From Flavobacteriales bacterium UBA5081 (GTDB lineage: Bacteria; Bacteroidota; Bacteroidia; Flavobacteriales_E; Vicingaceae): DNA of 64,000 nt. The translations under genes and the position numbers were made by a program. The DNA is taken from contig DIAJ01000033.1 of the NCBI GenBank assembly GCA_002415785.1, positions 1 to 64,000 of the forward strand, written 5' to 3'. The first letter of the stretch is position 1. Each line of letters opens with the position of its first letter. Positions 18,106-27,449 of the stretch are shown in pieces. The notes beneath the pieces are model-generated. The model was not told where the DNA came from. It was given only the letters and a program-made list of their open reading frames with translations, and searched no databases.

Positions 18106-19428
18106 TTACTTTGCCCAATTGGCTCTATCGTTTTGTGCAAACTGCCAAGGGGCTCCATTATTTTCAACATTTGTAAGCATAGAAGCTAATTCAGAAGGCA
18201 CTTTTGATTCTTCCATTACCAAAGACCTTCTCATTTCCATAATAATGGATAGCGGATCAATACTTACCGGACAAGCCTCAACACACGCATTGCAAGTAGT
18301 ACAAGCCCAAAGCTCTTCTTCTTTAATATAATCACCTAATAAAGATTTACCATCATTGTGATCCTTACCGTGTTTATCGATGTTCTTTCCAACTTCTTCT
18401 AAACGATCGCGAGTGTCCATCATAATTTTACGAGGAGAAAGCAATTTGCCGGTTTGGGCGGCAGGACATTGATCTGTACATCGACCACATTCGGTACAAG
18501 CATAAGCGTCCATTAAACTTTTCCAGCTCAAATCAGTTACGTCTTTGGCTCCAAATCTTTCAGGAACGGCATCTCCTTCCGGTTCAGCTGGTGCAGCATA
18601 AGGGTCGGCATTGGGATCAAACATCATTTTTACCTCTTTGGTCACCGACTCCATATTGGTAAATTCTCCTTTGGGCCTTAAATTCGAATAAAACACATTC
18701 GGGAAAGCTAATATTATATGAAAATGTTTAGAGTAAGGTAAATAATTTAGAAACAACAAAATCCCAACAATGTGCAACCACCACATACTTCTTTCAATGC
18801 CAATTAAGGTAGCTTCCGAAAAACCGGAAAACCAAGGCTCTAAAAAGGAACTAATGGGGTAAGCTCCTGCCTCTACATAATGTTCTGCACCTTTTTGTTG
18901 AAGTACATAATCTGCACCGTTCATGCTTAAAAAAGCAAGCATTAACAATACCTCTACAATTAGAATAATATTCGCATCAGTTTTTGGCCAACCAACCATT
19001 TCTCTGAATCCAAATCTCTTTACGTGCAGAATATTTCTTCTAATCAAGAAAATAATACAAGCAACTAAAACGAGTAAAGCTAATACTTCAAAAGCACCAA
19101 TTAAAAAGTCGTAAAGCCCGCCTAAAGGTTGAGCTAAAATGCGATGAGTTCCAAAAACACCATCTATGATAATCTCTAGAACTTCAATATTAATAATAAC
19201 AAATCCGGCATAAACTAAAATGTGCAATATTCCGGAAATGGGCTTTTTCACCATTTTGGACTGCCCCAAAGCAATTCTCGCCATGGTTGACCAACGCTCT
19301 CCTTTATTGTCTGAACGATCAAGATCTTTTCCCAGATTAATGTTTCTACTAATGGTTCGAATGTTCTTGCTAAACCAAACAATTGCCCCAATCAGCAATA
19401 AAATAAAAATAATATTTTCGACTCCCAT
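18106..19428 (-). CDS. Membrane-bound 4Fe-4S ferredoxin-type protein
   Basis: This 440-residue protein has about five transmembrane helices in the first 230 residues (about 4-21, 65-85, 108-130, 151-170 and 211-229), a NarI/HdrE-like arrangement. A cytoplasmic domain follows with two cluster motifs: Cys311/314/317/321 and Cys376/379/382/386. It resembles the membrane subunit of quinone-linked electron-transfer complexes. The soluble CCG protein is encoded next, completing an HdrDE-like pair. The pair shares an operon with mlaD and an amidase. The physiological donor is unknown; ETF is only one possibility. Confidence 0.82.
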   Translation of the reverse strand: MGVENIIFILLLIGAIVWFSKNIRTISRNINLGKDLDRSDNKGERWSTMARIALGQSKMVKKPISGILHILVYAGFVIINIEVLEIIIDGVFGTHRILAQPLGGLYDFLIGAFEVLALLVLVACIIFLIRRNILHVKRFGFREMVGWPKTDANIILIVEVLLMLAFLSMNGADYVLQQKGAEHYVEAGAYPISSFLEPWFSGFSEATLIGIERSMWWLHIVGILLFLNYLPYSKHFHIILAFPNVFYSNLRPKGEFTNMESVTKEVKMMFDPNADPYAAPAEPEGDAVPERFGAKDVTDLSWKSLMDAYACTECGRCTDQCPAAQTGKLLSPRKIMMDTRDRLEEVGKNIDKHGKDHNDGKSLLGDYIKEEELWACTTCNACVEACPVSIDPLSIIMEMRRSLVMEESKVPSELASMLTNVENNGAPWQFAQNDRANWAK

Positions 19429-19439
19429 AGTTTATTTTT

Positions 19440-20429
19440 TTAGTTCTCTTCTTCCTTTTTCGCTTCTTTCTTTTTTCTGCCAAAGATAGAAAAATGTACA
19501 TATCGCTCAGGATTCAAGCGCATATCCAGAAGTAATTTGTCCAAGTCATCAGCAGAACGCTCTAAGTTGTTGTATAAAGTATCATTATTAATCAACTGTC
19601 CTAAAGAACCTTCTCCTTGATTAATTTTTTGCATTACCGATGCTACTTCTGTCATAGCAATCGAAGCATTGTTAACAGTTTGCTTTAGGTTAGCTCCGGC
19701 AAGTGAGTCAGAAATAGCTTCAATATTCTCAAGAGAAGCCGTTAATTTATCGTTGTTATTTGCCAAATTTCTTGTGATGGACTCTAAGTGCGTTAATACT
19801 TCTGAAATTTTATTTCGCTCATCCTTAACCATTCCATCTACCTGATTCATTGTTCTTTCAAAAGTTTCCAAAGAGTTTTTGATACTGGTAAAGCTAGCAT
19901 CTAAATCACTTCGAGCCTTCTTGTTAAAAATAGCACTTACAGTAATTATTGCAGAATCAACTGTACTGATCAAATCTTCTGCTTTTCTCTTCAGTGGAGC
20001 AATTTGCTCATTTACTGCTTCAGTAAGTGAGGCTTCTACATCTGACTCTAAGGTGTCTAAGTTTTGTAACTCCTCATTAGATCTGCCAAGCTGGAGTTCT
20101 ATCGATTTACTACCAAGTATATCCGAACTAATAATTTTGGCCTTAGTATCTTTAGATATTCTAAAATTCTCTTCTGTAACACTAAATTTAACTAAAAGCC
20201 TTCCTGAGTTATCCGGCAAAAATGAAATTTCCTCAACTTGTCCAACTTTATAGCCGTTAATAACAACAGGGTTTGAAGAGCCTAAACCGTCAACCCGTTC
20301 ATAAATAGCAAAAAATCGCTTATTCTTTTCAAGTAGATTAATTCCTTTGAGATAATTGGCGCCCCAAAACAACAATGCGATTGCAATTATCATAATTGCG
20401 CCAATTTTTACTTCTTTTCTAATCTTCAT
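19440..20429 (-). CDS. MlaD/MCE family protein
   Basis: This 329-residue protein has an N-terminal membrane anchor (about 8-24) and one MCE domain (about 37-118: YERVDGLGSSNPVVINGYKVG). A long helical C-terminal region (about 125-300) is predicted to be coiled coil. MCE proteins form hexameric channels that move phospholipids between membranes. It lies directly downstream of the amidase gene and upstream of the Fe-S pair. The permease and ATPase partners (MlaE, MlaF) are not in this window. Confidence 0.87.
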   Translation of the reverse strand: MKIRKEVKIGAIMIIAIALLFWGANYLKGINLLEKNKRFFAIYERVDGLGSSNPVVINGYKVGQVEEISFLPDNSGRLLVKFSVTEENFRISKDTKAKIISSDILGSKSIELQLGRSNEELQNLDTLESDVEASLTEAVNEQIAPLKRKAEDLISTVDSAIITVSAIFNKKARSDLDASFTSIKNSLETFERTMNQVDGMVKDERNKISEVLTHLESITRNLANNNDKLTASLENIEAISDSLAGANLKQTVNNASIAMTEVASVMQKINQGEGSLGQLINNDTLYNNLERSADDLDKLLLDMRLNPERYVHFSIFGRKKKEAKKEEEN

Positions 20430-20443
20430 TTCGGCTAAATTAA

Positions 20444-21571
20444 TTAATTCTCCTGCTTCAACAATTTTACAGCTTCACCTACTCCAATTCTTTCACCATT
20501 GTAAAATGCTACTATAAAAGCATCTTCAAAGCCCTTTTCTTTGGCTTCATCCTGAAGCTTAGCAGCTTCTTCCCAATTTTCTTTTTCTCCATAAGTATAT
20601 CTAAAAAGTCCACCTGCTTCGTAAAAAGATACGTCGTTTAAGCCTTTAAAGTTTTCAGCTGTGGGCTCTACCTTCTGACTACTTGTTACTAATTGAACTT
20701 TAAACACCAAGCCCTCCTTTTCGCCTTTTATTTTTGCGGAAGGCTCCGATTCTTCCTCCTCAACTCTTTGAACGATCATGGCTTTAGATTTACTTTCTAT
20801 ACTTTCTTTATAGTCTCTAAAAGCTCTATATATTGCAGAAGCCATATAATCCTGTCCAATATCCGACATTAGGAATTTCTCTTCATTGGCATTTGTTAAA
20901 AAGCCGGTTTCAATTAAAACTGAAGGCATAGTAGTTTGGTGCAAAACCCAGAACGGGGCCATTTTTACTCCTCGATCATGTCTTCCTACTCTTTCTCTGA
21001 ATTGAGTTTGTATTAAACTAGCAAAATAAATGCTTTGCTCCTGATGAGCACTTTGCATAATAGTCATGGCAATATATGATTCGGGAGAATTAGGGTCGAA
21101 ATTCTCATATCGCTCTTCGTAATTGTCTTCCAAAAGTATCGCTGAGTTCTCTCTTTGAGCGGCTTTCATATTGGCCTCTGTTTTGGCATTACCCATTACA
21201 AAAGTTTCTGACCCATAAGCTGAAGGACTTGCTGCATTGGCGTGAATACAAATAAACAAATCTGCTTTATTTCGATTGGCTATGGCTGCACGCTCGTCCA
21301 ATTCCAAGAAAATGTCTTCTTTACGCGTATAAATCACATTAAGATTTTCAAACTTTTCTTCTAAATAAGCTCCTAATTTAAGTGAAATTGACAGCGCAAT
21401 GTCTTTTTCATAACTGCTGGCACCTAAACAACCCTTATCTTTGCCACCATGTCCTGCATCAATAACGACCGTGTTCAAGGAACCAAAAAACTCATTTTCA
21501 GTTTGCGCAACGGCTTGATTCAAGCCCAAGCAAAGTGCTGTAAAGATTAATAATCCGGCTACTTTCTTCAT
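20444..21571 (-). CDS. N-acetylmuramoyl-L-alanine amidase (Amidase_3) with SPOR-like end
   Basis: This 375-residue secreted enzyme cleaves the amide between muramic acid and the peptide stem. A signal peptide (MKKVAGLLIF...AVAQ) precedes the Amidase_3 domain with zinc-site motifs DAGHGG, YEKD and CIHANA, plus LIETGFLTN carrying the catalytic Glu. The last 75 residues (VFKVQLVTS...AFYNGERI) resemble a SPOR peptidoglycan-binding domain. I start it at ATG 21571. The longer frame to 21721 adds 50 residues that hide the signal peptide and extend past the divergent lptD promoter. First gene of the amidase-mlaD-Fe-S operon. Confidence 0.85.
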   Translation of the reverse strand: MKKVAGLLIFTALCLGLNQAVAQTENEFFGSLNTVVIDAGHGGKDKGCLGASSYEKDIALSISLKLGAYLEEKFENLNVIYTRKEDIFLELDERAAIANRNKADLFICIHANAASPSAYGSETFVMGNAKTEANMKAAQRENSAILLEDNYEERYENFDPNSPESYIAMTIMQSAHQEQSIYFASLIQTQFRERVGRHDRGVKMAPFWVLHQTTMPSVLIETGFLTNANEEKFLMSDIGQDYMASAIYRAFRDYKESIESKSKAMIVQRVEEEESEPSAKIKGEKEGLVFKVQLVTSSQKVEPTAENFKGLNDVSFYEAGGLFRYTYGEKENWEEAAKLQDEAKEKGFEDAFIVAFYNGERIGVGEAVKLLKQEN

Positions 21572-21604
21572 TTTTATGATAAACTCAATTATAAATATTT
21601 TAGT

Positions 21605-21612
21605 TAGTTTTG
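21605..21612 (+). promoter_or_regulatory. -7 box of lptD
   Basis: TAGTTTTG matches TAnnTTTG on the plus strand. Transcription from here starts near 21619, downstream of the ATG at 21576 that opens the longest frame, so lptD must begin at a later codon. Confidence 0.45.
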
Positions 21613-21640
21613 AGGCCGATTTCAATAGCTGTGTTTTATA

Positions 21641-21648
21641 CAAAAATA
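21641..21648 (-). promoter_or_regulatory. -7 box of the amidase-mlaD operon
   Basis: The minus strand reads TATTTTTG (TAnnTTTG), 70 nt upstream of the amidase ATG. It interlocks with the plus-strand lptD box 29 bp away, so the two promoters face away from each other across shared DNA. Confidence 0.45.
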
Positions 21649-21659
21649 GCATTATCAGT

Positions 21660-24278
21660 TTGCGTTTGAATTCAAAAATAGTAAGGGTTTTCACCCTTCC
21701 AATGTTAATAACTATCTTCACTCATTTTTCGCTTCAGGCGCAAGAAGGCAGTCAGCTGCAATTAAATCAAGCTAAAGCAGATAGCACAACTTCTATCGAT
21801 TCTACAATAAGTCAAGTGGATTCTACTGCTGCCGACTCCAGCAAAAGCGATACCAATTATATTTCTAAAGATGCCATTGAGGCAAAAGTTGATTATGTAG
21901 CAGAGGACTCTATGCGCATAGACATGTCGACTGAAAAGGTTTTTCTTTATGGTGAAGCTCAAGTAAATTATGAAGACATTCAATTGAATGCAGATTATAT
22001 AGAGTTAGACATGAAAAACAATACGGTTTTGGCAAATGGCCGGCCGGACAGTAGCGGAGAAATGGTGGGTATGCCCATTTTTAAAGAAGGTGCCCAAGAG
22101 TATGAAGCCGGAAAAATGACCTATAATTTTAAAACCGAAAAGGGAAAAATTATGGAAGTTAGAACGCAAGAAGGTGAAGGCTTTATAAAAGGGAATGAAG
22201 TAAAGAAAACAGGTAAAGACATTATGTACATTCGCAATGGTTACTACACCACTTGTAACCATGAAGACCCTCACTTTTCGTTGGCTACTTCTAAATTAAA
22301 AATTATTCCAAACGATAAAATTGTCACCGGTCCTACAGTTTTAAAAATTGGAGATATACCAACCCCTTTAGGCTTGCCTTTTGGTTTTTTCCCCAACAAA
22401 AAAGGACGCTCTTCCGGTATTCTCATTCCAACTTATGGAGACTCTCGTCGACTGGGTTTCTTTTTAAGAGATGGAGGGTTTTATTGGGGGGTAAATGACA
22501 ATATGGATGTAAGCCTTACTGGTGATGTTTATACCTTGGGAAGTTGGGGTGCTAAGGCTGAAACTCGCTATGTTACTCGATATAAATATAGTGGAAACTT
22601 AAACTTGAGTTATGCAAATATTAGAAACGGCTATCCGGAGTTTCCTGATTTTGTAGAAAGCAATGAATTTTTTGTGCGCTGGAATCACAGTCAGGATGCT
22701 AAGGCCCGACCCGGCAGTCGGTTTTCTGCCAATGTAAATGCCGGTACGCGAAACAACTTCGTAAATAACCTCAACTCTTTTACGCAAGATTATTTAACCA
22801 ACACTTTCCAATCAGCCATTTCTTACACCAACTCATTTCCAGGAAGACCATTTAACATGACCATTAGTGCTCGACATAACCAAAACACCCAGAACGGTGC
22901 TTTTAATATGAGTTTGCCAGATGTTTCTTTAAACATGACACGTCAATACCCTTTTAAATCCTTTGGAAAAATTGGCAACGAATGGTGGAGAAGCATATAC
23001 AAAAACCTTGGACTTAGCTATTCCGGTAATGCGACGAATCAACTGCAAACCAATGATAGCAACTTAGCAATTAACCGAATTCCTGAGCTTAGCAAAGACT
23101 TTAGAAGTGGTATGAGACACAACATACCTATCAGCACTTCTTTTAAGATGTTTAAATTTTTTAATTTAAATCCAACTTTCAATTACAGCGATGTTTGGGC
23201 ATTTAGAACCTTTAGAAGGTCGTATGATGCTGAAACAAATCAAATAGTTAGAGATACTGTCAACGGTTTTGAACGTGGCGGCAGCTACAGTTTAAACACT
23301 GCAATGACCACAAAGCTGTATGGAATGTACCAGTTTAGAGGCGGACCTGTTAGAGCTATTCGCCATGTAATGACTCCTCAGGTTTCTTTTAATTATCAGC
23401 CGGAAATTACCACGGGACAAAGAAATTATATTGATGCAAACGGTCGTGAAGTGGAGTATTCTATTTTTGATGGTGGCGTTTATGGAAGTCCTTCTCGTAG
23501 AGCTAGCGGAAGGGTTGGCTTTAACTTACTGAACAACTTAGAAATGAAGGTTCGCAGTAAATCCGACAGTAGTGGCTTAAAAAAGGTGACCATTTTTGAA
23601 AACCTGGGCTTCAGCACAAATTACGATTTAAACGCCGACTCTCTAAATTGGGCTCCAATAAGCATGAATGGTAGAACGAGAATTGGGCAATTTTTTACCT
23701 TGCAGTTTAACGGAACATTTGACACATACGGATTAGACAGTGCCGGAAGAAAAATTGATGAAAGCTGGAAAGAACAGAGCGGAAAGTTAGCTAGACTAAC
23801 TAATGGTTCATTGGCTTTAAACTTTAGGTTGCAAGGAGGCAAAAAGAAAAATGGAAAGCAAGAAAACAAAGACAAAGAAAGTGAATATGGTACCGATGCA
23901 GAGTTGGAACACATAAACGCTAATCCTGAGCAATACATTGATTTTTCTGTACCTTGGTCGCTAAGTGTAAGTTATAATATTCGATACAATAAGCCTTCCT
24001 ATGAAGAGTTTATTACTCAAACTTTAAACTTTAATGGAGATTTAACAGTTACCGACAATTGGAAAATTGCTTTTAACTCAGGATGGGATTTTGAGCGACA
24101 AGATTTCACATATACTTCTGTAAGCATTAACCGCGATTTACATTGTTGGCAATTGGCCATTAACTGGGTGCCTTTCGGACCTCGTCAGAGTTATATGGTT
24201 ACTTTGAATGTAAAAGCCTCTGTTCTTCAGGACTTGAAACTTAACAGAAGAAGAGATTACTACGATGTAATACAATAA
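21660..24278 (+). CDS. lptD: LPS assembly protein LptD-like (OstA family)
   Basis: This large outer-membrane protein of about 870 residues has an N-terminal OstA-like beta-jellyroll (DMSTEKVFLYGEAQVNYEDI..., repeated AxxD/YxxG strands) and a C-terminal barrel. It matches the Bacteroidota LptD family that places lipopolysaccharide in the outer leaflet. The start is uncertain. TTG 21660 gives a normal signal peptide (MRLNSKIVRVFTLP...LQAQ). ATG 21702 gives an unusually short one without basic residues. ATG 21576 lies upstream of the predicted transcription start. TTG starts are also used by holA and the response regulator here. Divergent from the amidase operon. Confidence 0.8.
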   Translation: MRLNSKIVRVFTLPMLITIFTHFSLQAQEGSQLQLNQAKADSTTSIDSTISQVDSTAADSSKSDTNYISKDAIEAKVDYVAEDSMRIDMSTEKVFLYGEAQVNYEDIQLNADYIELDMKNNTVLANGRPDSSGEMVGMPIFKEGAQEYEAGKMTYNFKTEKGKIMEVRTQEGEGFIKGNEVKKTGKDIMYIRNGYYTTCNHEDPHFSLATSKLKIIPNDKIVTGPTVLKIGDIPTPLGLPFGFFPNKKGRSSGILIPTYGDSRRLGFFLRDGGFYWGVNDNMDVSLTGDVYTLGSWGAKAETRYVTRYKYSGNLNLSYANIRNGYPEFPDFVESNEFFVRWNHSQDAKARPGSRFSANVNAGTRNNFVNNLNSFTQDYLTNTFQSAISYTNSFPGRPFNMTISARHNQNTQNGAFNMSLPDVSLNMTRQYPFKSFGKIGNEWWRSIYKNLGLSYSGNATNQLQTNDSNLAINRIPELSKDFRSGMRHNIPISTSFKMFKFFNLNPTFNYSDVWAFRTFRRSYDAETNQIVRDTVNGFERGGSYSLNTAMTTKLYGMYQFRGGPVRAIRHVMTPQVSFNYQPEITTGQRNYIDANGREVEYSIFDGGVYGSPSRRASGRVGFNLLNNLEMKVRSKSDSSGLKKVTIFENLGFSTNYDLNADSLNWAPISMNGRTRIGQFFTLQFNGTFDTYGLDSAGRKIDESWKEQSGKLARLTNGSLALNFRLQGGKKKNGKQENKDKESEYGTDAELEHINANPEQYIDFSVPWSLSVSYNIRYNKPSYEEFITQTLNFNGDLTVTDNWKIAFNSGWDFERQDFTYTSVSINRDLHCWQLAINWVPFGPRQSYMVTLNVKASVLQDLKLNRRRDYYDVIQ

Positions 24279-24309
24279 AAAAGGTTGCCAAAACTGACAA
24301 CCTTTCTTT
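24279..24309. terminator. Bidirectional terminator between lptD and the SRPBCC gene
   Basis: AAAGGTTG at 24280-24287 pairs with CAACCTTT at 24298-24305 around a 10-nt loop, flanked by A residues on the left and T residues on the right. It sits between convergent genes and would work in both directions. Confidence 0.7.
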
Positions 24310-24326
24310 AAGTGTTTTATAAACTT

Positions 24327-25358
24327 TTACTCTTCAATAAAATAATAAATATTCGTTAACCACTTAGAAGTGTCCGGCTCTTGAGAAGGGTCAGTGATAT
24401 ACTCTTCTAAAACAGTATTTGACATTGGTAGATTATTTTCTTCTAAATGCTGGTGAATAGCTTCATGTGCATCACCAAGTTTTTCATAATCTCCAAAATA
24501 AGCAATTTTAAGTGCATTTCCACTCAAAGTAACTACAGTATACTTATCAAAATCAACCTCTTCAGTTGAAGTAAAAGGTACTGCAGCAGCCAATTCAGCT
24601 TCCATATTCTCTTCATCCCAATCGTAGTATATTCCCGAAGCAGCTCCGGCAACTTCAGTGGAAGGATTATTGCTCAACATCTGAAAAATAGCTCCCAAAT
24701 TTTCACTGTAAAACTTTTGCATATCAGCAAAAGCTATACGATCGCGAAAAGTAAGGTAGTTTGTTTCTTCAAAATTAACTGTCTCAATTTGATAAGAAGT
24801 TGCTTTCTCAGCAGCTTCTTGCTTGGCCTTTTCAACCAACTCTTTTAAGCTCTCAAGTCCTTTTTCATAGTCTTTTCCAATAGCCTCTTCCATATTAAAA
24901 AACAAGCCCATTATATTAAGCGGACGAGTCATTTCTGACTCAAAGCCCCAGCTAACTTCAACATTCCCCTCTTCTTCCTCCTCGATTTTAAAATAAGTAT
25001 CGGCAGTACTTTCAAAAGGCTCAACAAAAGTGATTTTATGCTCAATCAGGTCTTCATCTGCTGAAATAATCTCCTGCTTACCCTTTCCTGCTTGTTCATT
25101 TCCTTCCCAATGAAAAGAAGTGCCAACTGCTCCATCTTCACCTTCAATTCTAGTTTCCATGTTTGTATCTAACTTCATCCAAGGCGACCATTGATTCGAT
25201 TTTTCGAAATAAAGTAAATAATCGTAAACAAGTTCTTTGGGAGCATCAATTTTTACCGAGCGTTCGGTTTTCATTTGCGTTGGAGCTACAAAAGCAAGAA
25301 TTGCAACAACAACGATAATCACTAATAGGATTACACCTATAATCTTTAATACTTTCAT
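24327..25358 (-). CDS. SRPBCC domain fused to a GyrI-like domain
   Basis: This 343-residue protein has an N-terminal transmembrane anchor (about 4-27) and a START/SRPBCC ligand-binding domain (about 30-180: RSVKIDAPKELVYDYL, WSPWMKLD). After an Ala/Glu-rich linker comes a C-terminal GyrI-like/BacR-type effector-binding domain (about 195-342, ending WLTNIYYFIEE). Both halves are small-molecule-binding folds, so the protein probably senses or carries a hydrophobic ligand at the membrane. No catalytic residues can be assigned. The two-domain arrangement recurs in Bacteroidota. A -7 box at 25388 drives it. Confidence 0.72.
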   Translation of the reverse strand: MKVLKIIGVILLVIIVVVAILAFVAPTQMKTERSVKIDAPKELVYDYLLYFEKSNQWSPWMKLDTNMETRIEGEDGAVGTSFHWEGNEQAGKGKQEIISADEDLIEHKITFVEPFESTADTYFKIEEEEEGNVEVSWGFESEMTRPLNIMGLFFNMEEAIGKDYEKGLESLKELVEKAKQEAAEKATSYQIETVNFEETNYLTFRDRIAFADMQKFYSENLGAIFQMLSNNPSTEVAGAASGIYYDWDEENMEAELAAAVPFTSTEEVDFDKYTVVTLSGNALKIAYFGDYEKLGDAHEAIHQHLEENNLPMSNTVLEEYITDPSQEPDTSKWLTNIYYFIEE

Positions 25359-25387
25359 TTTGGTTTGGTTTTAATGGTTGTGAAATG

Positions 25388-25395
25388 CAAATGTA
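25388..25395 (-). promoter_or_regulatory. -7 box of the SRPBCC gene
   Basis: TACATTTG on the minus strand matches TAnnTTTG, 30 nt upstream of ATG 25358. Confidence 0.5.
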
Positions 25396-25469
25396 AAATC
25401 TTTTTTAAAATGCGCAACAATTCAAGCTAGTGAACGTATACAAAGTATTTCTAGCAAACCTACCATCGC

Positions 25470-26969
25470 ATGTTTTCAAAGCTGAAATTTCTGTTTCTCC
25501 TATTGTTTTTTGTAAAAATCAGCTTTGCTCAAAATCAAAGAATTGACTCCTTAAAACATTTGGCAATAGAAACAAATGATGATAGTTTAAAGGCATATTA
25601 CTATGAACACATCGCCTTTCAGCAATCAAAAGATTTTCCGCATGAAGGTTTAGAGTTTGCACAAAAAGCACTTGACTTTGCTGAAAAATCAAAATCTACC
25701 AAGCGAATAGCCGGTGCTCAAGCTGCCTTAGCCTCTAACTATAGATCACTCTCAAGTTACTCAGAAGCAATCGACTTTAATTTAAAAGCTTTAAAAAACT
25801 ACCGCTCTTTGGGCGACTCAGCTAGTGTAGCCGCCATATACAACAATTTGAGTTTAGTTGAGAATAAGTTGGGCAACTCATTAAAAGCATTAGAATACAA
25901 CTACTCTGCTTTAACGATTTATGATAAAATACAGCAAGGCAGAAACAAAGCCATTGTTAAGGAAAACATTGCCAATATTTACTTTAACATAAAAGACTAC
26001 CACCAATCAAAGAAATATTATAAAGAAGCATTAAGCACCTATCATTCTTTAGGCAATAAAGCCGATTTAGCTCGTTGCTATGGAAATATTGCTCGCTTAT
26101 TTCACATTTGGGAAGAATATGATAGTTCTAAAATTTATTTAAACAAATCTATTGCATTAAATAAAATAGAAGATAAAGAAGTAGGCTTGCTGATCAATTA
26201 CAGTAATTTGGGTAATGTTTTTTTGGAAACAGACAAAATTGACAGTGCGCTACATTATTACTTTTTAGCCAACAAAACAGCCCATAGATTAAATTTAACC
26301 AACTTCATTGCAACAACATCAGGCAACATAGGCACCGCCTATTTAACGGAATATAAAAATCATACTAAAGCTGAACAACTACGAAATGCAGAAAAATACC
26401 TAAAAAGGGCTGTAAGTTTATGCGATAGCATAGGGTTTGTGGCTCCAAAAATTGAGTTCTCAAAAGAGTTGGTAGAACTATATGAGTTAAAAAATGAATA
26501 CCAAAAAGCATTTATTTTACTAGAAGAAACTAAGGCTGAAGAAGACTCGTTAAACAATTTAGAAAACAAAAAGGTCATTGCACTGCTTGAGCATCAAAGA
26601 GAGCAAGAGATTAGGGAAAATGAAATTGCTTTAAAAGACAAAGAAATTGAAATCAAACAACTGAATAACCAAAAAAGGTTACTTGGACTAATATTGGTAA
26701 TCAGTATACTTTCAGTATTGATTTTAATTGGGACAGTGGTTTACATTTACCGTATTAAAAGGCATAAGTCACAAATGAGCGAGATAAAGCAGCTTCAATC
26801 ACATGAGTTTAGAGGTCCAATTGCTTCTATGAAGGGGATTAGTAAACTTATGCGCCAAAGAGTTCAAGAAGGAAAAAAAATGGACGATTTAATTACAGCT
26901 GTATATGATTTGAGCGAAAAAATGGATAACATTGTTAAACGAATAATCAATAAATCAAATCATAACTAG
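25470..26969 (+). CDS. TPR sensor with HisKA-like phosphoacceptor helix but no ATPase domain
   Basis: This 499-residue membrane protein has a signal peptide (1-20) and about seven TPR repeats outside the membrane (about 40-360). A coiled coil (about 365-402) and one transmembrane helix (404-427) follow. The roughly 70-residue cytoplasmic tail contains QSHEFRGPIASMKG, a dimerisation/phosphoacceptor box with His445. The protein ends where a HATPase_c domain should begin: no N, G1 or G2 box exists, and the stop is clean. The next gene, 6 nt away, is a single-domain response regulator. The protein may act as a phosphotransfer or dimerisation adaptor fed by another kinase. Confidence 0.8.
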   Translation: MFSKLKFLFLLLFFVKISFAQNQRIDSLKHLAIETNDDSLKAYYYEHIAFQQSKDFPHEGLEFAQKALDFAEKSKSTKRIAGAQAALASNYRSLSSYSEAIDFNLKALKNYRSLGDSASVAAIYNNLSLVENKLGNSLKALEYNYSALTIYDKIQQGRNKAIVKENIANIYFNIKDYHQSKKYYKEALSTYHSLGNKADLARCYGNIARLFHIWEEYDSSKIYLNKSIALNKIEDKEVGLLINYSNLGNVFLETDKIDSALHYYFLANKTAHRLNLTNFIATTSGNIGTAYLTEYKNHTKAEQLRNAEKYLKRAVSLCDSIGFVAPKIEFSKELVELYELKNEYQKAFILLEETKAEEDSLNNLENKKVIALLEHQREQEIRENEIALKDKEIEIKQLNNQKRLLGLILVISILSVLILIGTVVYIYRIKRHKSQMSEIKQLQSHEFRGPIASMKGISKLMRQRVQEGKKMDDLITAVYDLSEKMDNIVKRIINKSNHN

Positions 26970-26975
26970 TTTCTC

Positions 26976-27362
26976 TTGGGTAAAATTTTAGTAATAGATG
27001 ACTCTTTCTACGATCAATTGATTTTTAAGGAAATCGTAGAGTCTTTATGGCCGGAAGCAACGGTTGCCACCGTCGACTCAGCGGAAGAGGCGATTGACTT
27101 TCTTTCCTTAAATGCAGAAAAAGCAGAACAGCTGCCGGATTATATTTTTCTGGATATTAAAATGCCCACTATGGATGGCTTTGGGTTTCTAAGTCACTAC
27201 CCATCAATTTTGCAAAATATGCAGAAAAATCCAACTATTTTTATGTTGAGTTCTTCTCTAGATCCTTCAGACATTGAAAAAGCCAATGCTTCACCACATG
27301 TACATTCCTTTTTGGAAAAACCCATTAGCAATGAGTTTATTGAGGGGTTGAAGCAAAAGTAA
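26976..27362 (+). CDS. Single-domain response regulator (TTG start)
   Basis: This 128-residue receiver domain without output domain has the acidic pair in VIDDSF (Asp8-Asp9), the phosphoacceptor Asp in FLDIKMP (near residue 59), a Ser in MLSSS, and the conserved Lys in EKP. All catalytic residues are present. The frame opens with TTG at 26976, six bases after the TPR gene stop, and no ATG precedes the conserved opening GKILVIDDS. It is probably translationally coupled to the TPR protein and may receive phosphate from, or return it to, His445 of that protein. Confidence 0.88.
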   Translation: MGKILVIDDSFYDQLIFKEIVESLWPEATVATVDSAEEAIDFLSLNAEKAEQLPDYIFLDIKMPTMDGFGFLSHYPSILQNMQKNPTIFMLSSSLDPSDIEKANASPHVHSFLEKPISNEFIEGLKQK

Positions 27363-27427
27363 GCTTCAATTTAGAATTGTCGCACAATTGTCGTAAAGCA
27401 CCTAATATTAAAGCAAACTGATTTTAT

Positions 27428-27435
27428 TAGCTTTG
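27428..27435 (+). promoter_or_regulatory. -7 box of the FG-GAP gene
   Basis: TAGCTTTG matches TAnnTTTG and ends 14 nt before ATG 27450. Confidence 0.5.
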
Positions 27436-27449
27436 TTAAAAAAGATGTT

